Of a stretch of DNA of 64,000 nucleotides, positions 32,561-42,654 are shown piece by piece (within the stretch, counting starts at the first letter, position 1; each line of letters begins with the position of its first letter). A model generated the notes under the pieces. That model was not told the origin of the DNA, did not search any database, and was given only the letters and a program-made list of their open reading frames with translations. Origin of the DNA: Cryptomeria japonica (lineage: Eukaryota; Streptophyta; Pinopsida; Cupressales; Cupressaceae); NCBI RefSeq assembly GCF_030272615.1, contig NC_081414.1:765932483-765996482 (forward strand), read 5' to 3'. The position numbers and the translations under genes are program-made.

Positions 32561-33830
32561 TGTCCCTTGGAGTGGACTTGAGAGAGAGAATTCTTGGGAT
32601 TCTTCCTCAAGACATCTGGTATTAGGATATTAGAGCTGTGACGGAGTCCAGAAGACCATTAGAGGGTAGATATTCTGGATATTATCTTGAGGCAGATGGT
32701 CTTCTTCAGAAATCTTCGATGGATCTATGTTACTCATTTAGAGGGTCTTTGTATTTTGATCATGACTAAGGCCCATTGTGCACCTTATTCAGCACACCCT
32801 GGTGTCAAGAAGATGCACACAGATCTTAGATAGATATATCATTGGGCTGGTATGAAATGTGACATTACTGATTTTGTGTTGAAGTGTTTAGAATGTCAGC
32901 GGGTGAAGGCAGAGCATCAACACCCTGCAGGGCATTTACAACCTAATTTGGTATTGGATTGAAAACGGGATATCATTTCCATGGATTTCATAGTTGGGTT
33001 GCCTGTTTCTTCATGTCATCATGATGCCATCATGTTAATTGTTGATAGATTGACCAAATTTACTCATTTTGTTCCTATTCGATCTTCTTATACAGTAGCA
33101 GTGGTGGCATGAGTTTTCTTGGAAGATGTGGTGAGGTTGCATGGGATTCCTAGGCGGATCATTTCTGATAGAGATCATGTCTTTACTTCAGCATGATTTG
33201 GGGACTCAATTGAACTTCAGTTCAACTTATCACCCAGAGATCGACGGTCAAGCTGAGCATGTGAATCGGGTCTTGGAGGACCTGCTTTGCATGTATTTTA
33301 TGGACCAGCAGTTGCGCTAGGAGGAATATCTTTCCCTTGTGGATTTTTCTTATAGCAATGGATATCACACCTCCATAGGAATGTATCCCTTCCAAGCATT
33401 GTATGGTTTCCCTTGTCATAATCCTTTGATATGGGATCGGTTAGAGGATAGGGTGCGTTTAGGACTGGATATGCTTTGAGAGATGGAGCAGCAGGTTGAG
33501 CAGATTCGTGGGTATTGGGTAGTTACTCAAGATAGGTAGAAGAAGTATGTTGATGCTCATAGAGTGGATCGTCAGTTTTCAGTTGGCGACCATGTGTTCT
33601 TGATAGTGCGTCTGTGGAAGAGTGTGATCTGTTATGTAAAGGGTTTTAAGTTGGTGCCTCATTTTGTTGGCCCTTTTGAGATCCTTAAGAGGATAGGACC
33701 ATTTGCCTACCGTTTTTTCTTGCTGCCAAGCCTATCCCACATCCATGATGTCTTTCATGTTTATGTTCTTCGACCTTATCATCCTTATGTGACTCATGTT
33801 CTTGATTGGAATGCTTTGCAGGTTGAGGAT
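32561..33830 (+). pseudogene. Integrase of element D
   Basis: Zinc-binding region remnants are near 32770-32900 (CLECQRVKAEHQHPAG), then the core ISMDFIVGLP (first Asp), RRIISDRDHVFTS (second Asp), a short deletion or frameshift near 33195, and HPEIDGQAEHVNRVLEDLL (Glu) in another frame. The C-terminal domain at 33564-33790 is open, with FSVGDHVFLIV, KLVPHFVGPFEILKRIG and LSHIHDVFHVYVLRPY. The order matches chromovirus integrases. Confidence 0.83.
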
Positions 33831-33996
33831 GGGAAGCTTTCCATGGAGCCCATGCGCATTCTTCAGCATTGGGATTTGACCCTCAGGGGTCATACCATCG
33901 ACTAGGTAAGGGTCTTATGGGACCCAAATGATGAGACCTCGGCGACATGAGAGGATGCAGTGAAGATGAGAGAGCTTTATTCTTATCTGTTTTAGG
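33831..33996 (+). pseudogene. Chromodomain-like C-terminus of D
   Basis: Pol ends MEPMRILQHWDLTLRGHTID, TAG (33903), VRVLWDPNDETSAT, TGA, EDAVKMRELYSYLF, TAG. The layout, with hydrophobic strands around VRVLW and an aromatic-rich final helix, resembles the chromodomain tails of plant chromoviruses. It is partly masked by two stops, and identification is by pattern only. Confidence 0.6.
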
Positions 33997-34016
33997 CTTC
34001 CAAGAGTAAGCCTATT

Positions 34017-34985
34017 TATTCATAGTGTATGTCTTCATCCACTATTTCCTTATTTATGTTAAAGGTGATTTTATGGATTACTATCATGGACTGACACATT
34101 TACTTTATATGTGCGATACGTTATATACATGTATCATGTTTGCAAGTGTATGTGGTGTGAGGGGATGATTTTCCTTCACTCACTTTAGTGAGATAGGGAA
34201 CGTAACGATTCTCCTTCATCGGTGTATGTGTCATGTCTTCTTTTATATATATATGTCTATTTGCACATGTGGTTCATTGATATAGGACATTGTAGGTACA
34301 AGTACCGGGTAGGTATGGGGTATCATCTCCACTTGGTTTCATAGGTCTGAGCATGCCTTATTTGTCTGATGCGAGTGGTGGAGATAGTTGGTAGACCCTA
34401 TTATTGACTCATAGTCACACTCAAGTGAGTGTCGTTAGTCAGTCGTCATTTTTCCCATTTGACTCATATGCGAGTCTTGGTCCTTTGACTTTTTCATTTT
34501 GTGAGTTGTCGTGTGGTCATTTCTCGTTTTGCATGCTTCCAGTTATTTGGAAAGATTTTATTTGAGTGAACTGTGTTATTTTGTGTTGGTTTATTTAATT
34601 TAATTAATATTCCCTTGAGTTTATTAATTTAATTAAATAAATAGAGTTGTTAAATTTAAATGGTTAAATTGCATGTTATATTTGAATTTTTTCCCAAGAT
34701 CTTTAGAATTGGGTGTTTTATGCATTATTTCGTAAACATAAATCTTTATTGAAAATTTCCATTGAAGAAAAAAAAAATGTTCTTTGTTATTTTTTTATTA
34801 GTGATATTATGTAGAAAATGGAATCGTTTATTTTCAAGAAAATTGTAAAAAATTAAAAATTAAAAAAAAAATTATTAAACCCCACGTGGCAGGTATACCC
34901 CACCATGTGGGATGGTAGCACCTGCTACCTTAGGGTAGTAGCGCTACCATTTGGTAGCGACTACTACCATATTATAGCATATATA

Positions 34986-35061
<76 letters not shown>

Positions 35062-36867
35062 TATTAATTTTTTTAGATATATTTATACATATATATAAAT
35101 AATTACTTTTTTTATCAAGGCATTATTTTTATGCGGTCAATTCTGGTAAATTAGATTTATTCTGGAAGTGGGTTAAATATTTTAATATGATTCATATATT
35201 ATATTTTTATATATGTTTAATATAAATTTTTATTATTTTGTTAGGATTATTTTTGAAAGACGTATTATTTAATGTGGGCTGTTTTATTCATTAAAGTTAT
35301 TATGACTTTTGCTTGTTCAAATTGAAAAGAGATAAATTGATTATTTGTGATTAGTTATATTTCTAGTCTTATTAGATTAATGATGACTTGATTTTCTCTT
35401 AATTAATATGGTTGCGTTTTATTAAATTTTAATGTCGAATTGCAAATGTATATGATGTTATTAATTTCAAAAGATTGTTTGAGTACGGTCTTAGTGAATT
35501 TGGCATTCTTACAAGTGGCTTATTTTGTTGCAAATTCTTGTCAATGTTTAGTCATCATGTTGTGGTGTTCATTGTACCTCTTGATCAGGTGTTGTATTTA
35601 TGACCTTGTTGTTTTAACCATATTATGTGTATTCTTTATGGTTAAGCAAGGTTTAGTAAGACTAGGTTTTTGGTCACTTGTTATTTTGTAGTGGTGTTAT
35701 GGCTGTCTGTTTCACCATAGCATCCTCATAGAGTGACCATTTTTGTATAGTGTCCTTTGGGAGAGTGGCTTTCGAGTTGGGGCCGTGCCTGAAGTGGTTA
35801 GCAGGATAACCCCTCAAAACTGAGATAATAAGTGATAACCTAATAATTGATTAAGGGGTGGGTAGTTCTTAACATTAAATAAGATATTGTACCCCATGCA
35901 TGGTTGAGTGCTCGTATAGACTCAAGATGTAGTGGGGAGGCTTGGAATGGCAAACTGACCACCTTGTCTTCATGAAGGGTTGGTAGGGTCCGCTTGAGAC
36001 TTAGATGGAACCAGGGGTTCGGGAAATCTTACCAAGATAGCCCAGGTTGGGGGCCAGGACCTATGGAGGCCTACCTAGGGTAACCATCATAAGCTATGCG
36101 ATGACACTCTCTCTTTAGGGTCACTAGTGTATTGTAATGTTGAGTTTACCTGGAGTATTGTGGAGTAACACTTGTATTATTGTCCATGTTTTGCTTATGC
36201 TTGCTTGAGGGTCTTCTGCTATCTCCTAGAACGGTGGGGTGATTCCATTTTGGGAACACATGGTCGGGTGGTAGTTCCACTTCTCATCGGATGTTTGTGT
36301 GTGTGCCTTCATGCAAGGATTGGATTCACAGATATTCTTGTGGCTCATGATTCGTGTATCATCTCATGTTGGAGATTATTGTACTTTTGAGACCTATGTG
36401 GTCATTTGTATCAATGGATTTATGTAACCTCATAATTGGAAATGATGTAAATTTTATATGTATTATTGGAAGCCATGCATTTGATGAATAATGTAATCTT
36501 AAGTTAATGAATGTTATTATCTTAGTTATCCTTATGCTTTGTGCAAATGCTTTCTTGAAAAGTAATTTATATCATAATACTTTCAATCTCTCAATGATGA
36601 AATCTATTATGTGAATATAGTTTATTGTGTTCAATAAGTAATTGATGTATAATTGGATTAAACTTTTTTTTGGAATTTAACCTTTCATTTAATTCTTTAT
36701 TGGTAACCCTTTAGGAATTATTGTATTAGTCTTCTGCTTGTGTTATTAATGTGCAATGCAGTAATTAGAGCACTTAATATGAACTAAACGTTTTTTTAAA
36801 AAATTATTTCACCCTTACTTGCTTAGTTGTGTGGTTATTCCTTTGGGTTTCTTGGCAGGACATTACA
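34017..36867 (+). repeat. 3' LTR of D, 5' end missing (2851 bp)
   Basis: Homology with the 5' LTR starts near 34017, equivalent to about 18261. The first 120 bp of the LTR and the polypurine tract are therefore missing, and pol almost touches the LTR. It also lacks about 870 bp relative to the 5' copy, joined at about 34684. It gains a CATA/TA microsatellite and extra sequence near 35660-35990. The right end GGACATTACA and the TTGTT duplication are intact. Confidence 0.85.
34979..35056. repeat. (CATA)n/(TA)n microsatellite
   Basis: About eight CATA units followed by more than 15 TA units in the D 3' LTR, next to the decayed hairpin array. The 5' LTR has only scattered TA/CATA words at the same place, so this expanded after insertion. 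Confidence 0.92.
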
Positions 36868-36872
36868 TTGTT
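36868..36872 (+). repeat. Target-site duplication of D, right copy
   Basis: TTGTT after GGACATTACA, identical to 18137-18141. Confidence 0.88.
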
Positions 36873-36900
36873 GGTGGTACAAAGGTATTGCCCTCAATGA

Positions 36901-36913
36901 CATAGGGGGAGAT
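36901..36913 (+). promoter_or_regulatory. Polypurine tract of C1
   Basis: CATAGGGGGAGAT abuts TGTTTGAAACC. The context CCCTCAATGACATAGGGGGAGATTG has the same layout as in C2 and G. Confidence 0.75.
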
Positions 36914-38236
36914 TGTTTGAAACCTGAGTTGTTGTATTGTGTTGTGTTGATTTCAAACTTTCTTGTGTTGTCATTGATGTCAACCTATCTTGTGTTTTCA
37001 TTATATTCAACCTTTCTTGTATTGTAGATGGACTAGAAATGTGGTCTATTATGTTGTTATGTGATTTGGTAGTGATATTGAGGTATCTTTGGAAAGTTGT
37101 TATACTGGTCTGAAGAATACTTGGCAATTCTCTAATTTTTGGATTCAAGTGTTGTAGATTTTAGGACATGTCTATTTAGTTTGTTACATGTTTTACTTCA
37201 ATTTATTGGTGATTATTTAATCAAAAAGTGAAGTTATGGTGTTTTGAGTTCTATGTTGTCAGTTGGATTTGTTTCTAGTTGATTATGTTAATATATCCTA
37301 TCTCGATCTTAACCTTTTGGTTTGGGTATACTTTAGTGGTTGAATAATGATAGTGATATGGGTCTCACCATGGTGTGTGTAGATCTATATTATGTGTTGT
37401 GCATTGGAGAATGGTTTTGGGCTAGCGAGTTGGTGTTCTACATTGTTTATCTACACATTTTATTCTGTGCCAATCTTGGAGAATGTGTTAACTTGTGTAG
37501 TTCATTGGAATTATTTTAGAAATGTGTGTTGTGATGTATTTAGGTCCCCTCTATCTCCTAGAGTGGAGCATAATGGATGCTATTATAACTTTGTATATTT
37601 TATCTATGGTCGACCTAGTTTAGGGTTTCAATGAATTATCTCGTATATATAGAAGTGAAGATGTATAAGTTGTGTATGGGATGGATATAAAATATTGTGA
37701 ATCATATTTAAATGATGCACAAGTAAATGCAGTATAGAAAAAGTATGAAATATAGTTATGAAGAACATTGAGACAAATTTTGAAGTCAGATGTGTTTGCC
37801 ATTACATTACTCGCTTAACGTAGTGGTTCAAAGACAATTTCATGATCAAGAGATCTTGTTCATTTTAGTTAATTTGATATTTTTCACTTGCCAGAAGAAG
37901 GTGTGTTCCATTTGGTATTTTGTGCACCCTCATATCTTGCCCTAAAGTTGTGCACCTTAGTCTTGCAAGTCCTTCATGGGGTAGTGAGCTCCTTGTCCTT
38001 GAGCCTAAACTTCGTAATCAGTTATTCATATTGTGAGCATGACTCTCACCATAATTTTAGGTTATTTAGGGTTTTCCACAAAAATTAGGTGTTCATGTGT
38101 ATGTGGTGCTTTGTGCTTTCATGTTTAATAATTATAGTAACTAATTAAGTGAGGTTTGAAGTTTAATTGATCAAAAGTAAATTTTTTTGAGGTCTAGACT
38201 GATTCACCCCTTATCAATCCTATGATGTGTTCAACA
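36914..38236 (+). repeat. 3' LTR of C1 (1323 bp)
   Basis: TGTTTGAAACC to GTGTTCAACA. Only the last 580 bp is matched by the surviving 5' LTR. A TATATATA at 37644-37651 is a plausible TATA box. The CTCACCATAATTTTAGG...GGGTTTTCCACAAAAA box at about 38044-38085 is shared with C2 and G. Confidence 0.78.
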
Positions 38237-39440
38237 ACATGAAAATTGAGTTTGTTAATAATAGATCACATTCATTTTAGATATGATAAAAAAAAATTCT
38301 CATAGATTTTTTCCCAAGACCTTATTAGTCCCTACCATGATAGGTATTATTAATAATTGATTAAAATAAGAAATATTTTTAGCTAGCCAATCATATCATT
38401 GAATTTATCTTCTTTTAAATTATTGATAATATTTTATGTAAAATATGAATATAAAAAAAACCTAGCAAAATTAGTCATTTATCCCATACCTTACTAACCT
38501 CTAATGAAAAAAAGAGTATTTTATGTTTTTTATTTAATATGGTTTTAATTTAAAGTTTGATTTTACTTTTAAAGATCAATCATATAGTTTTTTTCTTATG
38601 TAGAATAATTATACATATTATAATTTTGCATCGTATTGTATATATTTTAAGTGACATTGCATTCCTATATAAGCCAAGAAATTTAATTATTCATGTACCT
38701 ATATTAAACATAAGATAACACTATTTTCCCTTATATAAGACATTTGACTCTGAAGGCAATTTAATTAATATTATAGGAGCCCCTCAATTATAAAATAGTT
38801 AAATAAAAAATTAACTCATTTTTGAAGATAAAAATATAATAAATAAAAGGCAGGGAGGATAAGGGTTGTTGAAATATCATATTCAAGTTATGAGAGAATC
38901 TAGCAATGAAATTAGTCAATTATATAATTTAAACATGAGACAAATGGTCTATATGAAAAAGAAAAAAGTTGAATAAAAAAGTTTATTCAATAATATTCAT
39001 ATTTGAAAAATAATAAAATGGGATGCTTGAGAGAGAGATCACATTCAATGCCTACAATATTGTGCAATACAACCCTAACAACAACAAATCCTTAATAGAT
39101 TTAAAAATTGATCCTCAAAATAATGTTTGGATAAGATTTACATTATTGATATAGTTAAAGTTTTATTACAAGAATTCAATGATTAAAATATAATTAAATT
39201 TATGGGTTTCATCTCATAGTGCGATGGTTAAGTTGTGGCTATTTTTTTATGCCACCAACGTTCAAATTGCCACTAGCTATTGTGATCTTGAATTTTTTAC
39301 CTCATTAATCCAATGTTCTTACATATTTGGAAACTCATGTTGATGTTGTTGGCTAATGTGTTCAAGGGATTTGGTGCCCCTATTGGGGTGCAACATTTGC
39401 AGGTCTAAATTATTTGTGTAGATGTTGAGCATTCATTTGG
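38237..39440. other. Unassigned AT-rich sequence
   Basis: About 1.2 kb between C1 and G. No conserved open frame, no LTR match within the window, and short A/T runs throughout. It contains the SINE-like segment listed separately. It may be the oldest non-LTR DNA in the window. Confidence 0.5.
39200..39300 (+). mobile_element. Possible tRNA-derived SINE fragment
   Basis: TGGTTAAGTTG (39225-39235) fits the RNA polymerase III A-box consensus TRGYNNARNNG at every position. GTTCAAATT (39260-39268) fits the B box except at its last base. The spacing of about 24 bp between boxes is compact but tRNA-like, and the flanks ATCTCATAGTGCGA and GATCTTGAATTTTT look like a plant tRNA-derived SINE head. No poly(A) tail or duplication was confirmed. 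Confidence 0.35.
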
Positions 39441-39445
39441 TAGAT
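39441..39445 (+). repeat. Target-site duplication of G, left copy
   Basis: TAGAT, identical to 43741-43745. Confidence 0.88.
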
Positions 39446-40558
39446 TGTTGGCTTGATAATGATTGTAATGTATTCATCATTTGTTGTCATTGATGAAACA
39501 CTCACACACACAAACATGATTATATTGACTACCGGTGTAACTTCAATTGTTTACACTGTCAACCAGTATGTTAGAGGTTGTACTAAGAGGTTTATCTCTA
39601 ACCGGTACTTTGTGTCAACCGGTATGTGCATTAGAGACAACCTGTGATTATACGAAGTTGGAATCAAGATGAAGATCAAGATGGAGATCAAGTGGAGATT
39701 CAAGGACAATGGTTCATATGTTTCACTCAAACTGGTATTTGATTGTTCCAACTGGTATTTGGTAATTTTGTGATGAGTTACTAGCACCGACTGCTTGGCG
39801 GTAATTTTTATGATGACTTATGATCACTTGTCCAAATACACTACACCTAGGAAATTGTGTTATGATTTCTTTAGGCTGACATGAAATCATAAGGTCTATA
39901 TATTGACATCACAATGAATTATTTAAAAGAGAAAGTAATAGTGTTATGTTCCGTGCGAAAGGAAAAAGAGTTAAGTTGCAAAGTATGCAAAAGAGCAGTA
40001 TTGAATATGCTTAGAAGGATCTGATTAAGCAAGTATTGTGATACTCAGAATAGATCAAACCATTCCTGTTGTTTTCTAACAATTACAGAAGAATCAAATC
40101 CCCTAACCCAATAAGCTCTAACAAGCTTCAAATGTATAAATCCTTCAATAGGGTGATCCATTAGTTTGGATTCAGAAATCCTCCACCGAGGTTACTCCTA
40201 ATAGGGTACTACCTTTAAAAGGGTATAAGCTTCTAATCAAGATTTGGGATCTTTAATAAGATTCACTCCTAGCAGAGCACTTTGTTGACCTTAACCGGTT
40301 AGTTATCTAGTACTGCAGATAGTTAACTTGTGAGTTCCATCTCACCGTGGTTTTTACCTATTTGGGTTTTCCACGTAAAAAAACTTGTGTTATGGTGGAT
40401 GCTTTAGTTTTTGTGGATGTTGTTATATGATTTTGGATTGCATGCATTGTGTTTAAAATCTTTGTTAAGTTCATCTACTAGTTAGTGTTTGAAGTATTTT
40501 TTTTTTTGGTGTCACTGATTCACCCCCCCACCCCTCTTAGTGTTTTTCAAGTCCATCA
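39446..40558 (+). repeat. 5' LTR of G (1113 bp)
   Basis: TGTTGGCTTGATAATG to AAGTCCATCA. It carries AACCGGTA-type words (39531-39755), a TATA box at 39897, CTAACAAG/CCTAATAGGGTA repeats (40090-40290) and the CTCACCGTGGTTTTTACC...TTTTCCACGTAAAAA box (40341-40382). Confidence 0.92.
39897..39903 (+). promoter_or_regulatory. TATA box of G 5' LTR
   Basis: TATATAT in GGTCTATATATTGACATCAC, conserved in the 3' LTR at 43084-43090. Confidence 0.55.
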
Positions 40559-40559
40559 A

Positions 40560-40572
40560 TTGGTATCAGAGC
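40560..40572 (+). promoter_or_regulatory. Primer-binding site of G (initiator-Met tRNA)
   Basis: TTGGTATCAGAGC lies one base after the LTR end, a full match to the plant initiator-Met site. Confidence 0.88.
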
Positions 40573-40620
40573 CTAACTTCTTTGAAGTCTAATCACTTAG
40601 AAGGGAGCCTTGAAACCACC

Positions 40621-42299
40621 ATGGGGGACATGAGCTACTTCGAGATGGCTAGAGAGCTAGAAGCTAGCAGAAATGAGCTTGAAACCCTTAGGGTCAAACT
40701 GAAAGCTTCACAAGTCAAAAGGAGAGAGCTAAATGAACAACTATTAGAGATATCTAATAATAGTTCTTCAGATGAAGCCAATATGGATGCTTTAGTTGAG
40801 GAAGTTGAAAGGTTAAATGACGAGAAATTGAATCTGAGGAGAGAGCTAGAAGGTCTCACTATCTACATGAGTCAGGAACTGGAAGCCAGAAGAGCTGTTG
40901 AAGATCTTATCAAAGAAAGAGATCAAGAGATTGCAAAGATCAAGCGGGAAAATGTCACTATGCATGAGCATTTGGTTACTGAAAGAGAAGAAAAGGAGAA
41001 CCTACAACTAGATCTTGAACTTGCATCATCTCTAATAGAGAACCTGTCAAAGCATAATGAGGATCTCACCAAATAGCTTACTGAAGCTAATGAGAAATTG
41101 GAGAAGTTCAATAGAAGTTCTTCCATGCTAGAAGAACAAAGTCAATCACAGAGAATGAAGGGTGATATCTCTAGACTTGGTTTTCACACATCTAAAAAAG
41201 GTGAATCCTCCGGTACAAAGAGCAACATTCCTAAGAACAAATCTGCTCCTAAGATCAATAAGTCTACCAGTAAGAAGGTCTTTAAACCTATTTGTTTTGT
41301 TTGCCATAAACGTGGTCACACTGCAAATGTTTGTAGAGACAAACCTAACAAAAATGCAAGTTGCAATACTAATGCTAGGTATGTTTCCAATAAATTTGAA
41401 GTTTATTGCTTTACATGTGGAATGTATGAGCATAGATTTGTTGAGTGTAGATATGGAGCAAACAATCTTGTACCACACATGCATCCAAGACCAAATGGTG
41501 ACTAGATGAGGAACTTTGACAACCAGGTAAACCTATTGATATAACCAACATGAGTGCATCGGAAATGATGAAGATTGCAAGTGCCATGTAATCTAGAGCG
41601 CATAAGAAGAGACTAAAAGAGCAAAGGCTTGAAGCTTACACAATTCAGATTGTGGTAGATAGTTTATCTGGTCTGCTACCAGAAACATCAACAACACATC
41701 CACCGACACCTATTAGAAAAATTGACTAGTTAGTTTCAGATGCATCTGATCAAATCAAGTGACTAGAAGATGTTGCTCAACTCTATGCTAAAAAGAGTCA
41801 CAAGAAGAAGTATGGAGAAAAATTAGCAAAGGATTTTGATAGTGGAAAAATGGCTTTGTCACACAATAAAGATTTGTTGATTAAAGCTATTGAAACAGGA
41901 AGAAAGTATCTTTCTTCCACCTCCAATGTTTCTTTCTGCTATTCTGACATCTCAAAAAGACAAATAGAAACAGAGCAAGAGTTGGAAAGGGTATGCAAGG
42001 CATATATCCCACTTCAGGACTCTGTAATTGCCTTTAGTAAATCTGTAGATGATTTGCATAACAAGCTGGATATCTATGATAATGAGAAGGGAAAGAGACT
42101 TTGATCTCTCAAGGAACTCAAGAGTCTACTCACATCACAAGTAGACATATTACAGAGAGCCTACTCAAATGTAGAAGCTATCTTAGCAACCCCTGAAATC
42201 TGCACACTGGACTCAATGGAAGAATTCCATACACAGCTGATGTCTACAAAAGAGTACATTGAGAACGTGTTAGCGACATGGTCAAATGCCATATCATAG
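40621..42299 (+). pseudogene. Coiled-coil and zinc-knuckle protein of element G
   Basis: ATG at 40621 (context ACCATGG) opens a frame to TAG 41503, with one internal TAG at 41074. Homology of style then continues, after an apparent one-base slip near 41525, from 41526 to TAG 42297, with stops at 41589, about 41727, 41760 and 42102. Residues 1-170 are a charged coiled coil (MARELEASRNELETLRVKL..., EREEKENLQLDLELA). Two knuckles follow: CFVCHKRGHTANVC (near 41296) and CFTCGMYEHRFVEC (near 41407). The last 250 residues are helical and I do not recognise them. I infer one protein of about 560 codons. It resembles the C-terminal half of long Copia Gags without the N-terminal Gag domain. A role in RNA binding or packaging is likely but unproven. 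Confidence 0.72.
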
Positions 42300-42388
42300 T
42301 AAGAAAAACTTTAATGATATTTTTATGAGATTAGCTAATGCATGAACTTTTTTAAGTTATTGTTGTATATGTTGAACACTTTGATATA

Positions 42389-42390
<2 letters not shown>

Positions 42391-42467
<77 letters not shown>
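42391..42467. repeat. (CT)n(TA)n microsatellite
   Basis: About 27 CT units followed by about 11 TA units in the 3' non-coding part of G, upstream of the polypurine words. Confidence 0.95.
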
Positions 42468-42468
<1 letters not shown>

Positions 42469-42640
42469 TCTTTTTCAATTTGGCATTATTGTCAAAGGGG
42501 GAGTAGAAATATATATGTGTCTTTTTGAAAATTTTGTATAATGTATGCATTAAGGTGGAGCATGTGTATATGTGTAAATTTGTTGTGTATGCACACTTAG
42601 CAGTATTACTGTAAAAAAATTCTAAGTGTTTCCATCAATG

Positions 42641-42654
42641 CCAAAGGGGGAGAT
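42641..42654 (+). promoter_or_regulatory. Polypurine tract of G
   Basis: CCAAAGGGGGAGAT abuts TGTTGGCTTG. A second copy, TCAAAGGGGGAGTAG, lies 150 bp upstream near 42493. Confidence 0.78.

Larger units (their letters stand above)
18142..36867 (+). mobile_element. Element D: chromovirus-like Gypsy element
   Basis: Runs from TGTAGTACCCC to GGACATTACA with perfect TTGTT duplications on both sides. Structure: 3.6-kb 5' LTR, initiator-Met primer site, gag, protease, first part of RT, [element C2], rest of RT, RNase H, integrase, C-terminal chromodomain-like tail, and a shortened 3' LTR. The protein order and the C-terminal motif EPMRIL...VRVLW...WEDAVKMRELY (with stops) fit the chromovirus group. 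Many in-frame TAG codons show that it is dead. Confidence 0.9.
13141..38236 (+). mobile_element. Element C1: old Copia element carrying the D/C2 nest
   Basis: The 5' LTR remnant at 13141-13710 matches the end of the 3' LTR (37660-38236). Between them is the Copia order: gag, integrase, RT, RNase H, polypurine tract. The body is 13711-18141, then resumes at 36868-36913 after element D. It is the most decayed element here, with many stops of all types and lost active-site residues, in keeping with its place as outermost host. The 5' LTR start is unclear, so no target duplication can be tested; ACATG follows the 3' LTR. Confidence 0.83.
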
